A stretch of DNA of 64,000 nt from Conchocele bisecta (GCA_029237695.1 CM055273.1:60625968-60689967), one strand, 5' to 3'. Shown: positions 34,200-44,961, numbered from the stretch's first letter. The notes: generated from the letters alone by a model not told the origin. Numbers and translations: made by a program.

Positions 34200-35199
34200 T
34201 ACGGTGTTCCGTTTAGGCCATCGTTATATCGCTATCGGATCGATACTACGATAACACGATACTACGATGACGATAGTGGGTGGTTGGTCGGGTGAACGTG
34301 ACGGCGTAAATTAACGGTGGGGTTCCTCCTTATAGGAATCACGATTTGGTCCTCCGATACGTTTTTATCTTTGGCTCTTTTGTTACCTGGGAGTTGAATT
34401 GGGTTATTGCCCATTATAAAAGTAGTAAGATTATTACTGATCCTACTGCTTTTGGGAGGGGGCCAAGTGATTCTGGTGTGGCGAGGACCTGGCATCATAT
34501 CAGGATTATTCTGATTTCAGGGCTGAATATATTTTTATTTTTTTTATTGTAAATATTCAGTTATGCTTTTGGGATTTTCCCCCCATTTGTACATGTACTT
34601 GAACATGTGCATGTACTTGTACATGTAATATATGGGATTTAGTACTAAACCCATTGACCCGGCCTTAAATTACCTTAGCTGTTGATAGGCCGTTAAACCA
34701 CAACAAACAAACAAAACGATGACGATAGTACGATACTACGGTGGCGATAGTACGATGCTACGATGACGATATTACGATATTACGATAACGATAGCACGAT
34801 ACTACGATGACGATTGTACGGTGCTACGATGACGACAGTACGATATCACGATAATATTATGACGCTAGTACGATATTATATCGTTGTATCGTAATCGTAG
34901 TAATCGTACAATAGTCATCATAGCATCGTACTATCGTCATCGTACTGTCGTGATATCGTACTATCGTCATCATAATATCGTATTATCGTCATCGTACTAT
35001 CGTCAACGTAGCACCGTACTATCGTCATCGTAGCATCGTACTATCGTCATCGTACCGTCGTTATATCGTACAATCGTCATCGTAGTATCGTACTGTCGTT
35101 ATCGTAGCATCGTGATATCGTACTATCGTTATCGTGCTATCGTAGTATCCTGGTATCGACCTGATAGCGATATTACGATGGCCTAAACGGAACACCGTA
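34200..35199. mobile_element. Foldback with palindromic ACGATGACGATAGT array
   Basis: Inverted ends TACGGTGTTCCGTTTAGGCC flank arms made of degenerate ACGAT(G/A)-based units. The right half is the inverse of the left, so the whole element could form one long hairpin. A SINE-like copy interrupts the left arm. No convincing target duplication was found. Confidence 0.82.
34277..34715 (+). mobile_element. SINE-like retroposon, near full length
   Basis: Starts GGGTGGTTGGTCGGGTGAAC and ends CAACAAACAAACAAA. It is flanked by ACGATGACGATAG at 34264-34276 and 34716-34728. The flanks lie in a tandem array, so that duplication is suggestive only. Confidence 0.7.
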
Positions 35200-36971
35200 G
35201 CATATACACGTTTTATGATTCGCGGGTGTGTTTCGAATAAGGTTGATGTTGATATACATGTTTGTATTTAATTTTACAATACACTATTATATTTATACGT
35301 TTTTAATTTAGAGCAGGGATTTATGTAGTCTACATGTATTGTGTCTAGATCTCTGTTCAGAGTTTGTAATTTACGGATGTTCGATCAGTTTAATTTAGTA
35401 TATTCTCCCTAATTTCACAAGTATTGATTTGTTAATTAATAAGTGCGCACTGTACATGTACGTACATGTATACAGGTAGATATATGTTTTCTAGTTTCTC
35501 ACTTCACGTATTGTTTATGCTTGCTAGTTTCAAAGTACCGTACAAATGTGTGTACATATGGCGATAATGTAAATACATACATGTACAAACACTACTGGCC
35601 AACATTAGCTTTATAAATTATTTAATCAATGACTTTGTAATTATGAGAAATAAAATACAAAATGCAGATCGTTATTTTCAATCAATGAGTACATGAGCGT
35701 ATTATGTTGTTGTTTTTTCTAACAAACAACCACAGGAGTTCGTCTATAATACCTGTGTCACAACCGTCAATAATTGTCAACGTTTTTATTTCAAAATACT
35801 TGAATATTGTTCTTGAATTGAAGCAGCTTGGATTGACTGAGCCTGAGCTGAAGCTCAGGCTCATTCAATCGAACTGCTTGACAGCGAGTTAAGGAAGCCA
35901 AAAGATGTTCAGAAACGCTGAAATCTGAACAAGATTAACGCACGCAGTTGTGTAGGAACGGTGGACAGGCTGAAACCCGTATATTGGAGATATAAGCTCT
36001 CCATATATGTAGAGATTATACCTGTGTTCACCCTACACCCAGGTGATTCAAGTATTAATGGGTAAGCTGTTTTCAAACAAGATATATTAAGAATACACAG
36101 ATTGAACCTGCGATATTGCATATGTCAAACTAATATTGTATTGTAAATTTACACCTTGTGTGAATGTGTATGGTCTCCTAGCCAAGGTTTACGTGATTTG
36201 TGTATGGATATTGATGTGGAATTTTTACGTTGTGGAGGAAAGTTAGAAAAGTTGAATAGAAACTATTAATTCGTGCTTCTAGTGGATTATCGTGTATCAG
36301 GTATGGACGTTTTATCTGTTTATTTCGTGACTTTTAAAGTGTATAGAATAGTAGGTTAATTTCAACCTTTACGAAGAAGCATGCATATGTTAAACTGCAG
36401 GTATATTAACTAATGTCGCAGTAATACAATATAATACTATATGTGGTGTTTGGCTTCACACACAGCAAATAATATGTTTAATCAATAGCACCATGTTATT
36501 TCATATGACATTTGTATGTGAAATTCATACATGTATATGCAATTCACATGAAAAGTTTTCATACGAATTGCATATGAAAAACATATGAAATGCATATGCG
36601 GCACATTGTTTAGTGTAAACGCTAGTCTAATTAATTGAAATAAAATAAATTAGTAACCATTGATTAAAAAACATGATTATAATACACATGTACTGAAAAT
36701 AACTAGCGTTGCGTGCGTTGCGTGCGCTAGCTATGTTTAAGTACAGTGCAATCCCTCTAAACCGGACAAAGAAGACATCTGTGATCATACTTTTGACTGG
36801 TTTCTTGGTCATTTATCTCACGTGATAATATAAGGTTTGATCATGTCCAGCCGTGTGCAAACGTTTGATGTGGCCCTCGGGAACTGATCAACGCAAACAA
36901 CGGAAACCATGTAACAATACCTGTTTGTGATCGCATAGCACATGTCTCAGAATGATTAAATGCCCGATTTA
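35200..36971. other. Intergenic, no gene recognised
   Basis: AT-rich DNA. A hairpin (about 35818-35882, centre GAGCCTGAGCTGAAGCTCAGG) and an imperfect AT-rich palindrome near 36490-36600 are the only structures seen. Confidence 0.45.
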
Positions 36972-37040
36972 CAGTGAAACATCTCTAAACGGGACATCCT
37001 GGGGACTTCCCAGGGTGTCCGGTTTAGAGAGGGTTCACTG
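36972..37040. repeat. 69-bp mini-MITE with TA duplication
   Basis: The best-preserved of three copies: CAGTGAAACATCTCTAAACG pairs with an inverse ending CACTG, flanked by TA on both sides. It lies 155 bp left of the Polinton. Confidence 0.82.
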
Positions 37041-37189
37041 TATTACGTGTGTATATTTTTTTCCAAACCCCGCATTTTCCAGGTGACTTGTAGCTACAAT
37101 TGGGTTCAGAAATACGATACAAATATACAGTTAAACTATTTGTTTCCTAATCTGTTTCATCACTGTCTAGGCACATCTGAGAATCAGTG

Positions 37190-37195
37190 CATTTA
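37190..37195. other. Polinton target-site duplication, left
   Basis: CATTTA here and at 62942-62947. Because the terminal A may belong to the element, the duplication is 5 or 6 bp; 6 bp is the usual Polinton size. Confidence 0.75.
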
Positions 37196-37380
37196 GTAGT
37201 ATAGAGGGAGTCAAAATGATACCACCTAACGGTGGCATCATTTTGACTCCCTCTATACTACTCCACCACCCCCAAAAAATCAAAAAAATAGTTAACGATG
37301 AAATTGTCTACCACCAACCACGAAAAATTCAAAATTGGTGTCAAAAATACATCATGTTGTTTTCACTCCCAATTGAACAT
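37195..37380. repeat. Polinton left terminal inverted repeat
   Basis: Starts AGTAGTATAGAGGGAGTC and matches the inverse of 62757-62941 with modest divergence as far as the CCCAATTGAACAT block. The outermost 68 bp (37195-37262) are themselves a near-perfect palindrome. Confidence 0.92.
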
Positions 37381-37420
37381 ATAATATTTAATAGGTTATA
37401 ATAAAAAATATTATAACAAA

Positions 37421-37813
37421 ATGGATAATAAAATACACAACGAATTGGAATTGTATAATGACCTTGCTGAAGAATTTTATGCCGCTGTTTCTACAGTATT
37501 AAAACACGGTAAAATGACAATACTATGTGGTATCGAATACATGAAATATCAGCGTAATTTATTACGCTGCGATAAAAACGTTTGCATTTACAATATTAAA
37601 ACCGGCAATTATGTCGCCGGTATAAGTCTCAAATTTATGTAATGAAGCGACTAAATAGGATCAATAGGATCGTAGAAAACACTACCGAAATATTATCAAA
37701 CTAATTTTATAAAACAGTTTAAAATCAAAGATTCTTTTACGGATATGCGTTTCTACAATATCGCTTTTAACGAAGAAATTGAAAAATTATTAGAAGAAAT
37801 TGGAAATTATTGA
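37421..37813 (+). pseudogene. Small Polinton gene of unknown function, copy 1
   Basis: An open frame of 73 residues (MDNKIHNELELYNDL...) contains EYMKYQRNLLRCDKN. Further 3', in another frame, is a KDSFTDMRFYNIAF-like block. Both blocks recur in order in copy 2 (37839-38191), so this is one ancestral gene broken by frameshift. I do not recognise the family. It is the leftmost gene, just inside the terminal repeat. Confidence 0.6.
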
Positions 37814-37838
37814 ACAGAAAAAAACAACTATTAGAGAA

Positions 37839-38191
37839 ATGGATAATACAATACAATTGGAATTGAAAAATTTTTAATAACTGTGTTGAAGAAATTTATG
37901 AATCTTATGGGGGTTATAATCCTGTATATATTCTATAAAATGAGAACACTAGGCGATATCGAATATATGAAATACCAGCGTAATTTATTACGCTCCGATA
38001 AAAACGTTGCATTTACAATATTATACCGGCAATTATGTCAACTATACAATAGGCAAATACAAACATTAAGACGGATAATGCGTATCGGATATGAAACTAA
38101 GGTGTATTATATAAAATTGTTAAAACCCAACGATTCGTTTACGAATATACATTTCTACGATATCGCTTATAAAGATATTAATAATTTGTAA
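37839..38191 (+). pseudogene. Small Polinton gene of unknown function, copy 2
   Basis: It starts MDNTIQLELK-like at 37839 with an early break, then IEYMKYQRNLLRSDKN and NDSFTNIHFYDIAYKDINNL to the stop at 38191. It is a tandem duplicate of the gene at 37421, also frameshifted. The function is unknown; the sequence is hydrophilic and Lys/Asn-rich. Confidence 0.6.
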
Positions 38192-39055
38192 AAAAAAAAA
38201 TAACAAAAGCCTCCACTCGTGCACACACCCCCCAGCGACTGGGCAGATTTCTAGCCGGCACCCAGCCACTGGGGTGTTGGGACCTTTCTTAAGCCCACTC
38301 ATCTGTTGGCTCACAGTTTAGTTTTACGGTTGCCTTGAACCCCATTGCCAATTCCTCTAATTAATTGAGAAACCAGCGAAGTAAGGCGAGCCTATGTGTG
38401 AATTTGGTTTCCGAAATTGCAAAGCTCTTAGGCAGAAATCTTTTAGGCCGGCACCTTTGAGCTTTGCAATTACATCACCAAATACACACATATTTATAAA
38501 CTGCTACCATTAAACAGACGAGACGGACGTCATACCGGATCAACAACATGGCATGCACGAGATGAGACCAATTGTTGTAAGGTCAACACACATATATATA
38601 CTCATCAGTTTCCTATACAACATACAAATGGTGTGCATATTATAATTATTTATTAATACCTATTGGCGAAAGAAAACATGTGATGGTTCGTTATTTTGTT
38701 AATTTTATAATTAATTTTATATTTTTTTTTTTTAATAATTTAAAGCTGAACACTCCCTATTATTACATAGTAATTAATTTATGTTGTAACGACAATGTTT
38801 CAATTACACGGGTTATGGCCCATGCGTAAATTGATAGCCGAGGTAAACAGAGCCGATAATTCTCAGTGAAAAACACATGTTGTATAGGTATGTAAATTTG
38901 TTTACTGCACCAATATAATTTTGAAAAAATTAGGAAAATTATAAAATTAAGAATTTTTTTTTTTTTTTTAAATATTATTATTTTTTTTTTTTTTTATTTT
39001 TTTTTTTATTTTTTTTTTTTTTTTAATTATTTTTTTAAATTTTTTTTTAATTATT
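38192..39055. other. Non-coding Polinton stretch
   Basis: No gene is seen. It holds an imperfect hairpin at about 38388-38493 (ATGTGTGAATTTGG / CCAAATACACACAT), one copy of the 18-bp AT-rich motif (38915-38932), and a poly-T rich tract (about 38950-39055). Confidence 0.5.
38915..38932 (+). promoter_or_regulatory. Polinton AT-rich motif ATAATTTTGAAAAAATTA, copy 1
   Basis: An exact 18-bp match to copies at 44962, 46315, 46983 and 47315. It continues into AGGAAAATT, as does the 46983 copy. No plus-strand gene follows here; it may belong to a lost gene. Confidence 0.5.
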
Positions 39056-39627
39056 TTATAATGGTGCTGTAACATTTCCTCCGACTTTATTTCCAAGTTT
39101 TACCCTAAATTTATCCCAATCAGTACACTCAATTTTTGGCATGGTGGCGCGCGCCTTGATCCTTATATCATTTTTTAATTCTTCATATCTCCCCATTTCT
39201 TCCACCACGGATTCAAACTCTAAATTTGATATTTTCTTATCGGCCAACGCTTGGACACCATAACGTCGATGCTATTTTTCTTAGACCTAGCGAGAACGGA
39301 TATTCTATCATGTTTCTACTTTTTTTCTCGAGTTTTCCACCCGCCGCCCTAATTACCATACAAAGTGTTCCAGATAAAACGGTAATTCCACTCAAAACCC
39401 CTGCAAGTGGAATCATTACAATTGTAGATAGCGTTGCAGCAGTCCCCGCCCCACACAACACAGAAACACTTGCCAGAACCGTACTAGATGCTTCAGCTAT
39501 GTTTGCCGCGCGCCTATATTTATTAGAGTGTCTTTTTCTATTTGCACATTCTCTAACTAAAATATCCTGCATAGCGACGATATTATTCAACCTAAAATCT
39601 GAACTTTTTTCTTTTTTACGTTATTGA
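39056..39627 (-). pseudogene. Conserved Polinton small membrane protein, frameshifted
   Basis: Two minus-strand frames form one gene. The upstream part (39237-39590) has RKRHSNKYRRAANIAE, a hydrophobic stretch rich in Ala/Val/Thr/Gly (residues ~35-85 of that frame), then KLEKKSRNMIEYPFSLGLRKI. The downstream part (39056-39247) has ADKKISNLEFESVVEEMGRY and ends IRIKARATMPKI. I recognise this as a protein found often in invertebrate Polintons: two hydrophobic segments followed by an acidic helical tail. The frame change falls near 39255-39275. The function is unknown. Confidence 0.7.
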
Positions 39628-39740
39628 ATACAGTGTTGGTGGAGTGGTATTGAGAGTTGAATACAGTGTTGGTGGAGTGGTATTGAGAGTTGGATACAGT
39701 GTTGGTGGATCGGTATTGACAATTGGAAGCGGTGATTCGT
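39626..39740. repeat. 33-bp tandem repeat
   Basis: Three copies of a unit around ACAGTGTTGGTGGAGTGGTA lie between two minus-strand Polinton genes. Confidence 0.85.
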
Positions 39741-39772
39741 TCATAGTTAAATTTATTTCAATATATTAGTAT

Positions 39773-41444
39773 TTACACAATAAGTTCAATTAACAATGAG
39801 ACAATAGTGGAAGAACTCTCTGAGTCACCGATTTTCGTAACAAAGTTAATAACACTACCTTGGGAAAGTCTAATTCGATCATCACCGGAGACGAAACACC
39901 GTCGAACTATCTCCAGAGATTTTAGTGACTCCAACCCCCCGTTCTTCCCCATCTACTACAATATTTATCGCGACCGCGCCCACAGGTTTACCATTAGCAT
40001 TAACCGAGCAGACCGCCATTTGGATAACTTCACCTGCAGCTGTCATAGTGTATCCCCCATATTTATTACTCGCTTTGGCACCGAACGAATATTCATAGTG
40101 CCCCACAACCAATGGGCCCCGCTTCTCAGCCCAAACTGTTATGACACGTTTTGGTGTTTTCATTGTTTTCACTATTCCGGCAAGCGCATTGTTTGCGTTA
40201 TATGCCTCAGTACGAATCTCATAAGAGGCCTCCTCAAGAGCTTTGGTCGCAGGCTATACGATCATGTTTCAGTTTATCGGTTATTTTTTCATCTAGTTCA
40301 GTAAGTGTCGCTTCTCTGTTGAGAGAGTCCTCTAAGCGCAACGCATCATAAGCCTCCGTAATGGTTGCTGGTGGTCTTCTAAGGCTTTATCAATACCCGA
40401 CCGGGTCTCTTTTTGAAATTCGGTTATTTTTTCATCTAGTTTAGTAAGTGTCGCTTCTCTGTTGATAGAGTCCTCTAAGAGCAACACCCTATAAGCCTCC
40501 GTAATATCCGCCTGGTGGTCTTCTAGGGCTTTATCAATACCCGTTCGGACTCCATCAAGATCAAACCGGGTCTCTTTTTTAAATTCGGTTATTTTTTCAT
40601 ATAGGTCAGTAAGTGCCGCTTCTCTGTTGAGAGAGTCCTCTGAGCGTAACGCCCCATAAGCCTCCGCAATGGCCTCTTTGTGATCTTCTCGGACCCCCTC
40701 AACCCCCGACCTGGTCTCTTTTATAAATTCGGCTATTTTGCCGTCTAGTTCGGTAAGTGTCGCTTCTTTGCTGTGAGAGTTCTCTAAGCGCAACGCATCA
40801 TAAGCCTCCGCAATGGCCTCTGCAAGGTTCGACTGGTGGTCTTCTCGACTTTATCAATACCCGACTGGTCTCTTTTCGAAATTTGGTTATTTTTTTATCT
40901 AGTTCAGTAAGTGCCGCTTCTCTGATGAGAGAGTCCTCTGAGCGCAACACCTCATAAGCCTTCGTAAGGTCCGCCTGGTGGTCTTCTCGTGCTTTCTCAA
41001 TACCCGACGTGGCCTCATTTCGAAAATCGATTATTTTCCCGTCTAATTCAGCAAGTGTAGCTTCTTTGCTGAGAGAGTCTTCTAAGCGCAACGCATCATA
41101 AACCTCCGTAATGTCAGCCTTACGGTCTTCTCGGGCTTTATCAATCCCCAACCCCGGGCCTCTTCTTTTCTAAATTTGGTTATTTTTTTACCTAGTTCGT
41201 TTAGTTCCGTATGCGTTTCTTCACGACTTTGTGTATTCACAGCCAGGGCATATTCTCTAAGTTGTGATAGTAGACTCTTGTGAATCTCGTCCGTGGCCCT
41301 CGATATAGTTCTATTAATCAAGGCCTTTGTTTTTTGGGTAGTTAAAAAGTCGCCCTCTGTCGGATGAATTCCCCCTTCTGCAGGTTCCAAATTATTTGAA
41401 TTTGTCACCCAATCGGAAGAACTACCTGGTCCGTATATACTCAT
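39773..41444 (-). pseudogene. Fibre-like coiled-coil repeat protein of the Polinton, broken
   Basis: The N terminus starts MSIYGPGSSSDWVTN (41444). Six repeats of about 140-170 bp follow, each encoding a heptad-like helix (ALRLEDS...EA.LTELDEKITEF.KETRSGIDKA). A C-terminal beta-rich domain contains ITVWAEKRGPL, YGGYTMTAAGEVI and INIVVDGEE and ends VSLLIELIV before TAA at 39773-39775. A helical shaft followed by a compact beta head suggests a virion fibre. The head resembles C-terminal domains I know from other Polinton fibre-like proteins. At least four frame changes break the gene. A 17-bp AT-rich motif lies just upstream (41482). Confidence 0.65.
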
Positions 41445-41481
41445 AATGTTGTAATATATATTACGAACATGCGTTTAATTC

Positions 41482-41502
41482 TAATTTTCTTAAAATTAAT
41501 TA
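41482..41502 (-). promoter_or_regulatory. Second AT-rich motif, core AATTAATTTTAAGAAAA
   Basis: On the minus strand it lies about 40 bp upstream of the fibre-like gene start. The identical 21-bp word is at 44903-44923, and its 17-bp core is at 47374-47390 on the plus strand. Confidence 0.55.
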
Positions 41503-42180
41503 ATTTGAAATTTCTAGGACGACCGAAATCGGGTAATCGTTCTTCAACTCTCGCCCTTTATCATCAAGAATATAAATCTTCAACTCGTGGATGTGTCCCG
41601 ATTCCAAAACTTTCATCTCTGGGTGTGGGAAGTCTAACGTTACAGTCTCACCATAGAAACAATCGCTGGCGGGCACAGTTTTCAGTAATGTGCTGGGGGA
41701 TCCGTCTATCGTGTTGTACGATGTGTTCACCCGATCCAGGTGCACCCTGAGAGTTTTCGTGAAGGTGAAGTCCACCGGGTTATCACCGACGTACTCACCC
41801 GGGGTGAACACTCCTTTGTTTGAGGAGTATGTCTCTCTAAAACCGAGTTGAATACCCAACCCCGGGGAGACCACTACATCACTGCTGATGATCATTGTTG
41901 TGAGCCCGGTAACATTCGATACTGTGAGGTTGATTATACCGTCAAGCTCTGAGTTGACAAAATCTTTGAGCTGTCTTATTCCCCACAGTCCGTGAGGCAG
42001 CTTTACACCTAATTGTTGTCCATCCTTCACATAGTAAAACCCTTCACTCTTCCCCACATTCTGCCATCCAACCGTGAACGTGATTGATCTAAGGCCTACC
42101 CGGCGTTTTCCGCAGCAGTTGTCTATTAATTTTTGAAGTTCACAACTCCCTTTTTGAACATTAGTTATAGTAGCAAACAT
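41500..42180 (-). CDS. Conserved Polinton capsid-cluster protein
   Basis: About 226 codons with no stop. The ATG at 42180 is chosen because MFATITNVQKGSCELQ matches the start of this conserved family; the frame stays open to 42492, but that part is antisense to the neighbouring gene. Motifs: KRRVGLRSITFTVGW, VHLDRVNTSYNTIDGSPST and ESGHIHELKI near the C terminus. Alternating beta-strand character suggests a small jelly-roll virion protein such as a penton; that is an inference. It is one of few uninterrupted Polinton frames here. Divergent from the next gene, with 14 bp between ATGs. Confidence 0.65.
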   Translation of the reverse strand: MFATITNVQKGSCELQKLIDNCCGKRRVGLRSITFTVGWQNVGKSEGFYYVKDGQQLGVKLPHGLWGIRQLKDFVNSELDGIINLTVSNVTGLTTMIISSDVVVSPGLGIQLGFRETYSSNKGVFTPGEYVGDNPVDFTFTKTLRVHLDRVNTSYNTIDGSPSTLLKTVPASDCFYGETVTLDFPHPEMKVLESGHIHELKIYILDDKGRELKNDYPISVVLEISN

Positions 42181-42194
42181 AATAATATCTTTCA

Positions 42195-43697
42195 ATGGAT
42201 ACCAAGCATTTAGCTTTAACTCTAATGTAAAGTACGCGGTCGGAGGTAAATACACACAAAAAGACGTTGTTAACCGCCTTGTACACCCAACCGTAACGGT
42301 TAGACCGGACAGTGGCTTTGCCACCAACTTCCCTAACATCTTTGAACAATATAGGTTGCCCAAGATTACTACGATGGAGGTGGTAAAACGGCTGGAAAGC
42401 AACACCGATGCAGTTTTGGCAGAACCAAATAAATTTCGCTGTATGGTGCGCAACAGCCGGGTGTGGAGTTTCATATAAAGACCATCTGACATCCAAGAAT
42501 GTCATGCTCCGAAGTGTCTACAACTTTCACGTGTATTATACTATTAGGAGGATTCTCAAAGAACTAGGTATTTCACTACCTCAAGACGACGCCTGGGATC
42601 CCATTTCCAACACATATAACCGTATGGCCTTTGAAAGACTGTGTAACGAATTTTACGTTTCAAAAGACGCGGACTGGAGACAGAAAGCATTTCCTACCAG
42701 CACCGGCCTCGGGGACGTTCTCATTCACGGCCAGTCGGGAATTGGACACAGACTGATTTTAGACACGATCACTCCGGTGACCACATCGTCAGTCGGAACG
42801 CCGGGAATTTTGACCCCGCGACTATGACTTTCGGGACGGAAGTGTCTGGAGGTCGACACTGTGGCGTGTTTTCTTGTAAAATGTTACCATCCGAAACTGG
42901 CTCACGTCGATTACATACAGCAGGCTGCTGAGGTTCAGAACGCGTGGGGTACATTTATGTTAGAATACGGGTCTAGGGTTCACGCAGGCCGGGGTTACTC
43001 GCGTCAACGACTCCATTCGCACGTACGTCTGGGCCATTCTCGGCGCACAGAAGCAAACTCGCAGTTCTATACTGGGCATGGGAACAGCGTTTGATGCACA
43101 AAAACAATTTTTGGCACTTGTAGAGACGCCATCTCAGCTAGGGTGGACCTGGAGAAGGCGATCCAGAATTATCAAGACGTTTTGCAGAATGCCAGCACCC
43201 CAGTAGACTATGTATTTGGAATAGGTCTTTATATGGCGCCGAGCAATATGATACTACGAGACGACCCGGTTGACGGTTACAATAATCATATCGTAATCGC
43301 CACCGCCAATCAAAAAATCGGCCACAACGGTAACGTGAACACGGATATCATCAAGCGCACCCCCAACAGTGGAACCGATTTCATAAAACACAAAATGGAT
43401 ACACCTCCCCCAATTCGTAAATCGAACCCAGTACCCCCAATTCGTAAATTGGATGCACCATCGAGTTCCATCAACAGACCAATCGCGATTGGAGAAACAC
43501 CAATCATCAACAATGTTGAAATTGGAAGCACAACACACGAGGAGGAGAAATTGGGTCTCGTCATCGCCCTCGTGGCGATCGGATATTTACGCTTTGGTTG
43601 TAGGAACTCTCTGACAGAGAATAATAGGAGACCGGCGATTGCCACGATTAAAGCCAGGTATTTTTGGCTAGCCATCCGGCCGTTTTTGATAATATAG
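42195..43697 (+). pseudogene. Conserved Polinton structural-cluster protein, multiply frameshifted
   Basis: From the ATG at 42195, conserved blocks lie in order but in different frames: GGKYTQKDVVNRL, FPNIFEQYRLPKITT, MQFWQNQINFAVWCATAGCG (42408), TTSSVGTPGILTPR, HVDYIQQAAEVQNAWGTF, DYVFGIGLYMAPSNM and YNNHIVIATANQKIG, then a Pro-rich linker and a C-terminal hydrophobic segment (LGLVIALVAIGYL). I recognise the family from other invertebrate Polintons, but its role is unknown; the C-terminal membrane segment would suit a virion-anchored protein. The 3' end overlaps the convergent gene by 50 bp. Confidence 0.65.
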
Positions 43698-44897
43698 ATA
43701 GCAAGTAAGAAACGATACTTCCGATCAGTCCAGGTAGTGCGGCAGCCGCCTTTCCAGCTAATTTAGCTAGAAGACTGGCGAGGGCTTTTAGTTGTTTTTT
43801 TATCCACTCCTTGGCTCCACCGGATGGAGAGGGTGCTGGTGCTGGTGCTGGTGCTGGAGCGGGTGGTAGCGCCGCACCACCAGTGAAAGTTAGAACTATG
43901 GTCGATATAGTCATGCCGATAGCAACGAGGATGCTTGCTATCGTGACGCCCTGCTCTCTGAACAGAGTGCGAAGACGCTCACCGAGTGTCGTCTCCTCGT
44001 GCAGGACCCTCGAGATTGATTCGCGGATCCGACTTATTTGTGTGCGGAGAGCCTCACGGTTAGCCGAGGCGGCCTCCAAGCGAGCTTCTCTTTCATCCCG
44101 CAAAGACCGCAGGAGTTTGTTGATCCGCTCGGTAGATTCTCTATCGTCACCGGCTTCCTCCAGTTTTCTTTCTTCTAGCGCGATATGTTCATCCAGCGCC
44201 GTGAGTTTGGAGAGGTTAAGGACCAGTTCGCCCCGGACCGTTTGTAGAGCCTTATCGAGTCCACGGAGTTCTCGAAGAGGTAACGGTGGGTCATCGTTGA
44301 GTATTTTTCCCAATTGCGATTGGACGCTGAACGTGGTCTCCATAGTGTTAATAACGTCGGTGGCTATTTGAGGGACCTCGCTGAGCTCGACCGTTTCTAT
44401 CGCGGTGGCCGTCTTCGCTATAGTTTCGTCGGTAGACTTTAGGGCCTCTACAGCGCGGGCCGGTATACTTGTTTTACCCCCTCTTCCAATCCGTGAATCC
44501 TAGTTCGTCCCTTATGAGTTGGCCACCGCCCGGTTTCCTGCAATGGTGTTTAGTGATAGTGGTTTTCCGGTCCTCCCGTTAACTAATTGGACAGTTAGTG
44601 CTGCTCTTAGTCGCAATTTTACCGCTCATAAATTTGAACTTGGAGTAGTCGCGACCGACAGAGGGGACCAGACCTTTTTATTTTTCTGCTGCCAAATTGT
44701 TGTAGTAGTCGTTTACAGCTCCCTCAAGTAATTCCTGACTTTGACTAGTGGTAGCGTCACCCAATTGTGATTGGATTGGAACTGGAGTTTCTATGGTGGT
44801 GTCGTGAGGGAATCCTCGAAGTTATCATCATCACCATCGAGGTAATCTTCTCTCGTCAGCCCGTAGTGTGATCGAATTCGTCCATGTAATCAGCCAT
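43648..44897 (-). pseudogene. Conserved Polinton coiled-coil membrane protein, N-terminal half frameshifted
   Basis: The ATG at 44897 begins MADYMDEFD. Blocks SQSQELLEGAVNDYYNNLA and ALKSTDETIAKTATAIETVE follow in shifting frames. From 44343 the frame is intact for 231 residues: a long charged helix (ALDEHIALEERKLEEAGDD, EREARLEAASANREALR), a likely membrane segment (VTIASILVAIGMTISTIVL), an Ala-Pro repeat linker and an amphipathic Ala/Leu-rich C terminus. I recognise this architecture from other Polintons; it is probably virion-associated. The second AT-rich motif lies just upstream (44903-44923). Confidence 0.7.
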
Positions 44898-44902
44898 ATT
44901 TA

Positions 44903-44923
44903 TAATTTTCTTAAAATTAATTA
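44903..44923 (-). promoter_or_regulatory. Second AT-rich motif, copy upstream of coiled-coil gene
   Basis: Contains AATTAATTTTAAGAAAA on the minus strand, ending about 5 bp before the ATG at 44897. It is back to back with the 18-bp motif at 44962, which serves the divergent capsid gene. Confidence 0.6.
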
Positions 44924-44961
44924 TGTATTAAAGACAAAACCATACGGGTTTAATAGTTTCA

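Noticed and set aside
34200..35199. Fourth member of the TACGGARGC foldback family
   Set aside because: The ends share only TACGG and the flanking hexamers (TTTGAG and GCATAT) do not match, so it is kept separate.
42181..42492. N-terminal 104 codons of the 330-codon minus-strand frame
   Set aside because: This part is antisense to the conserved 5' end of the plus-strand gene (FPNIFEQYRLP). The minus gene's conserved start is MFATITNVQ at 42180.
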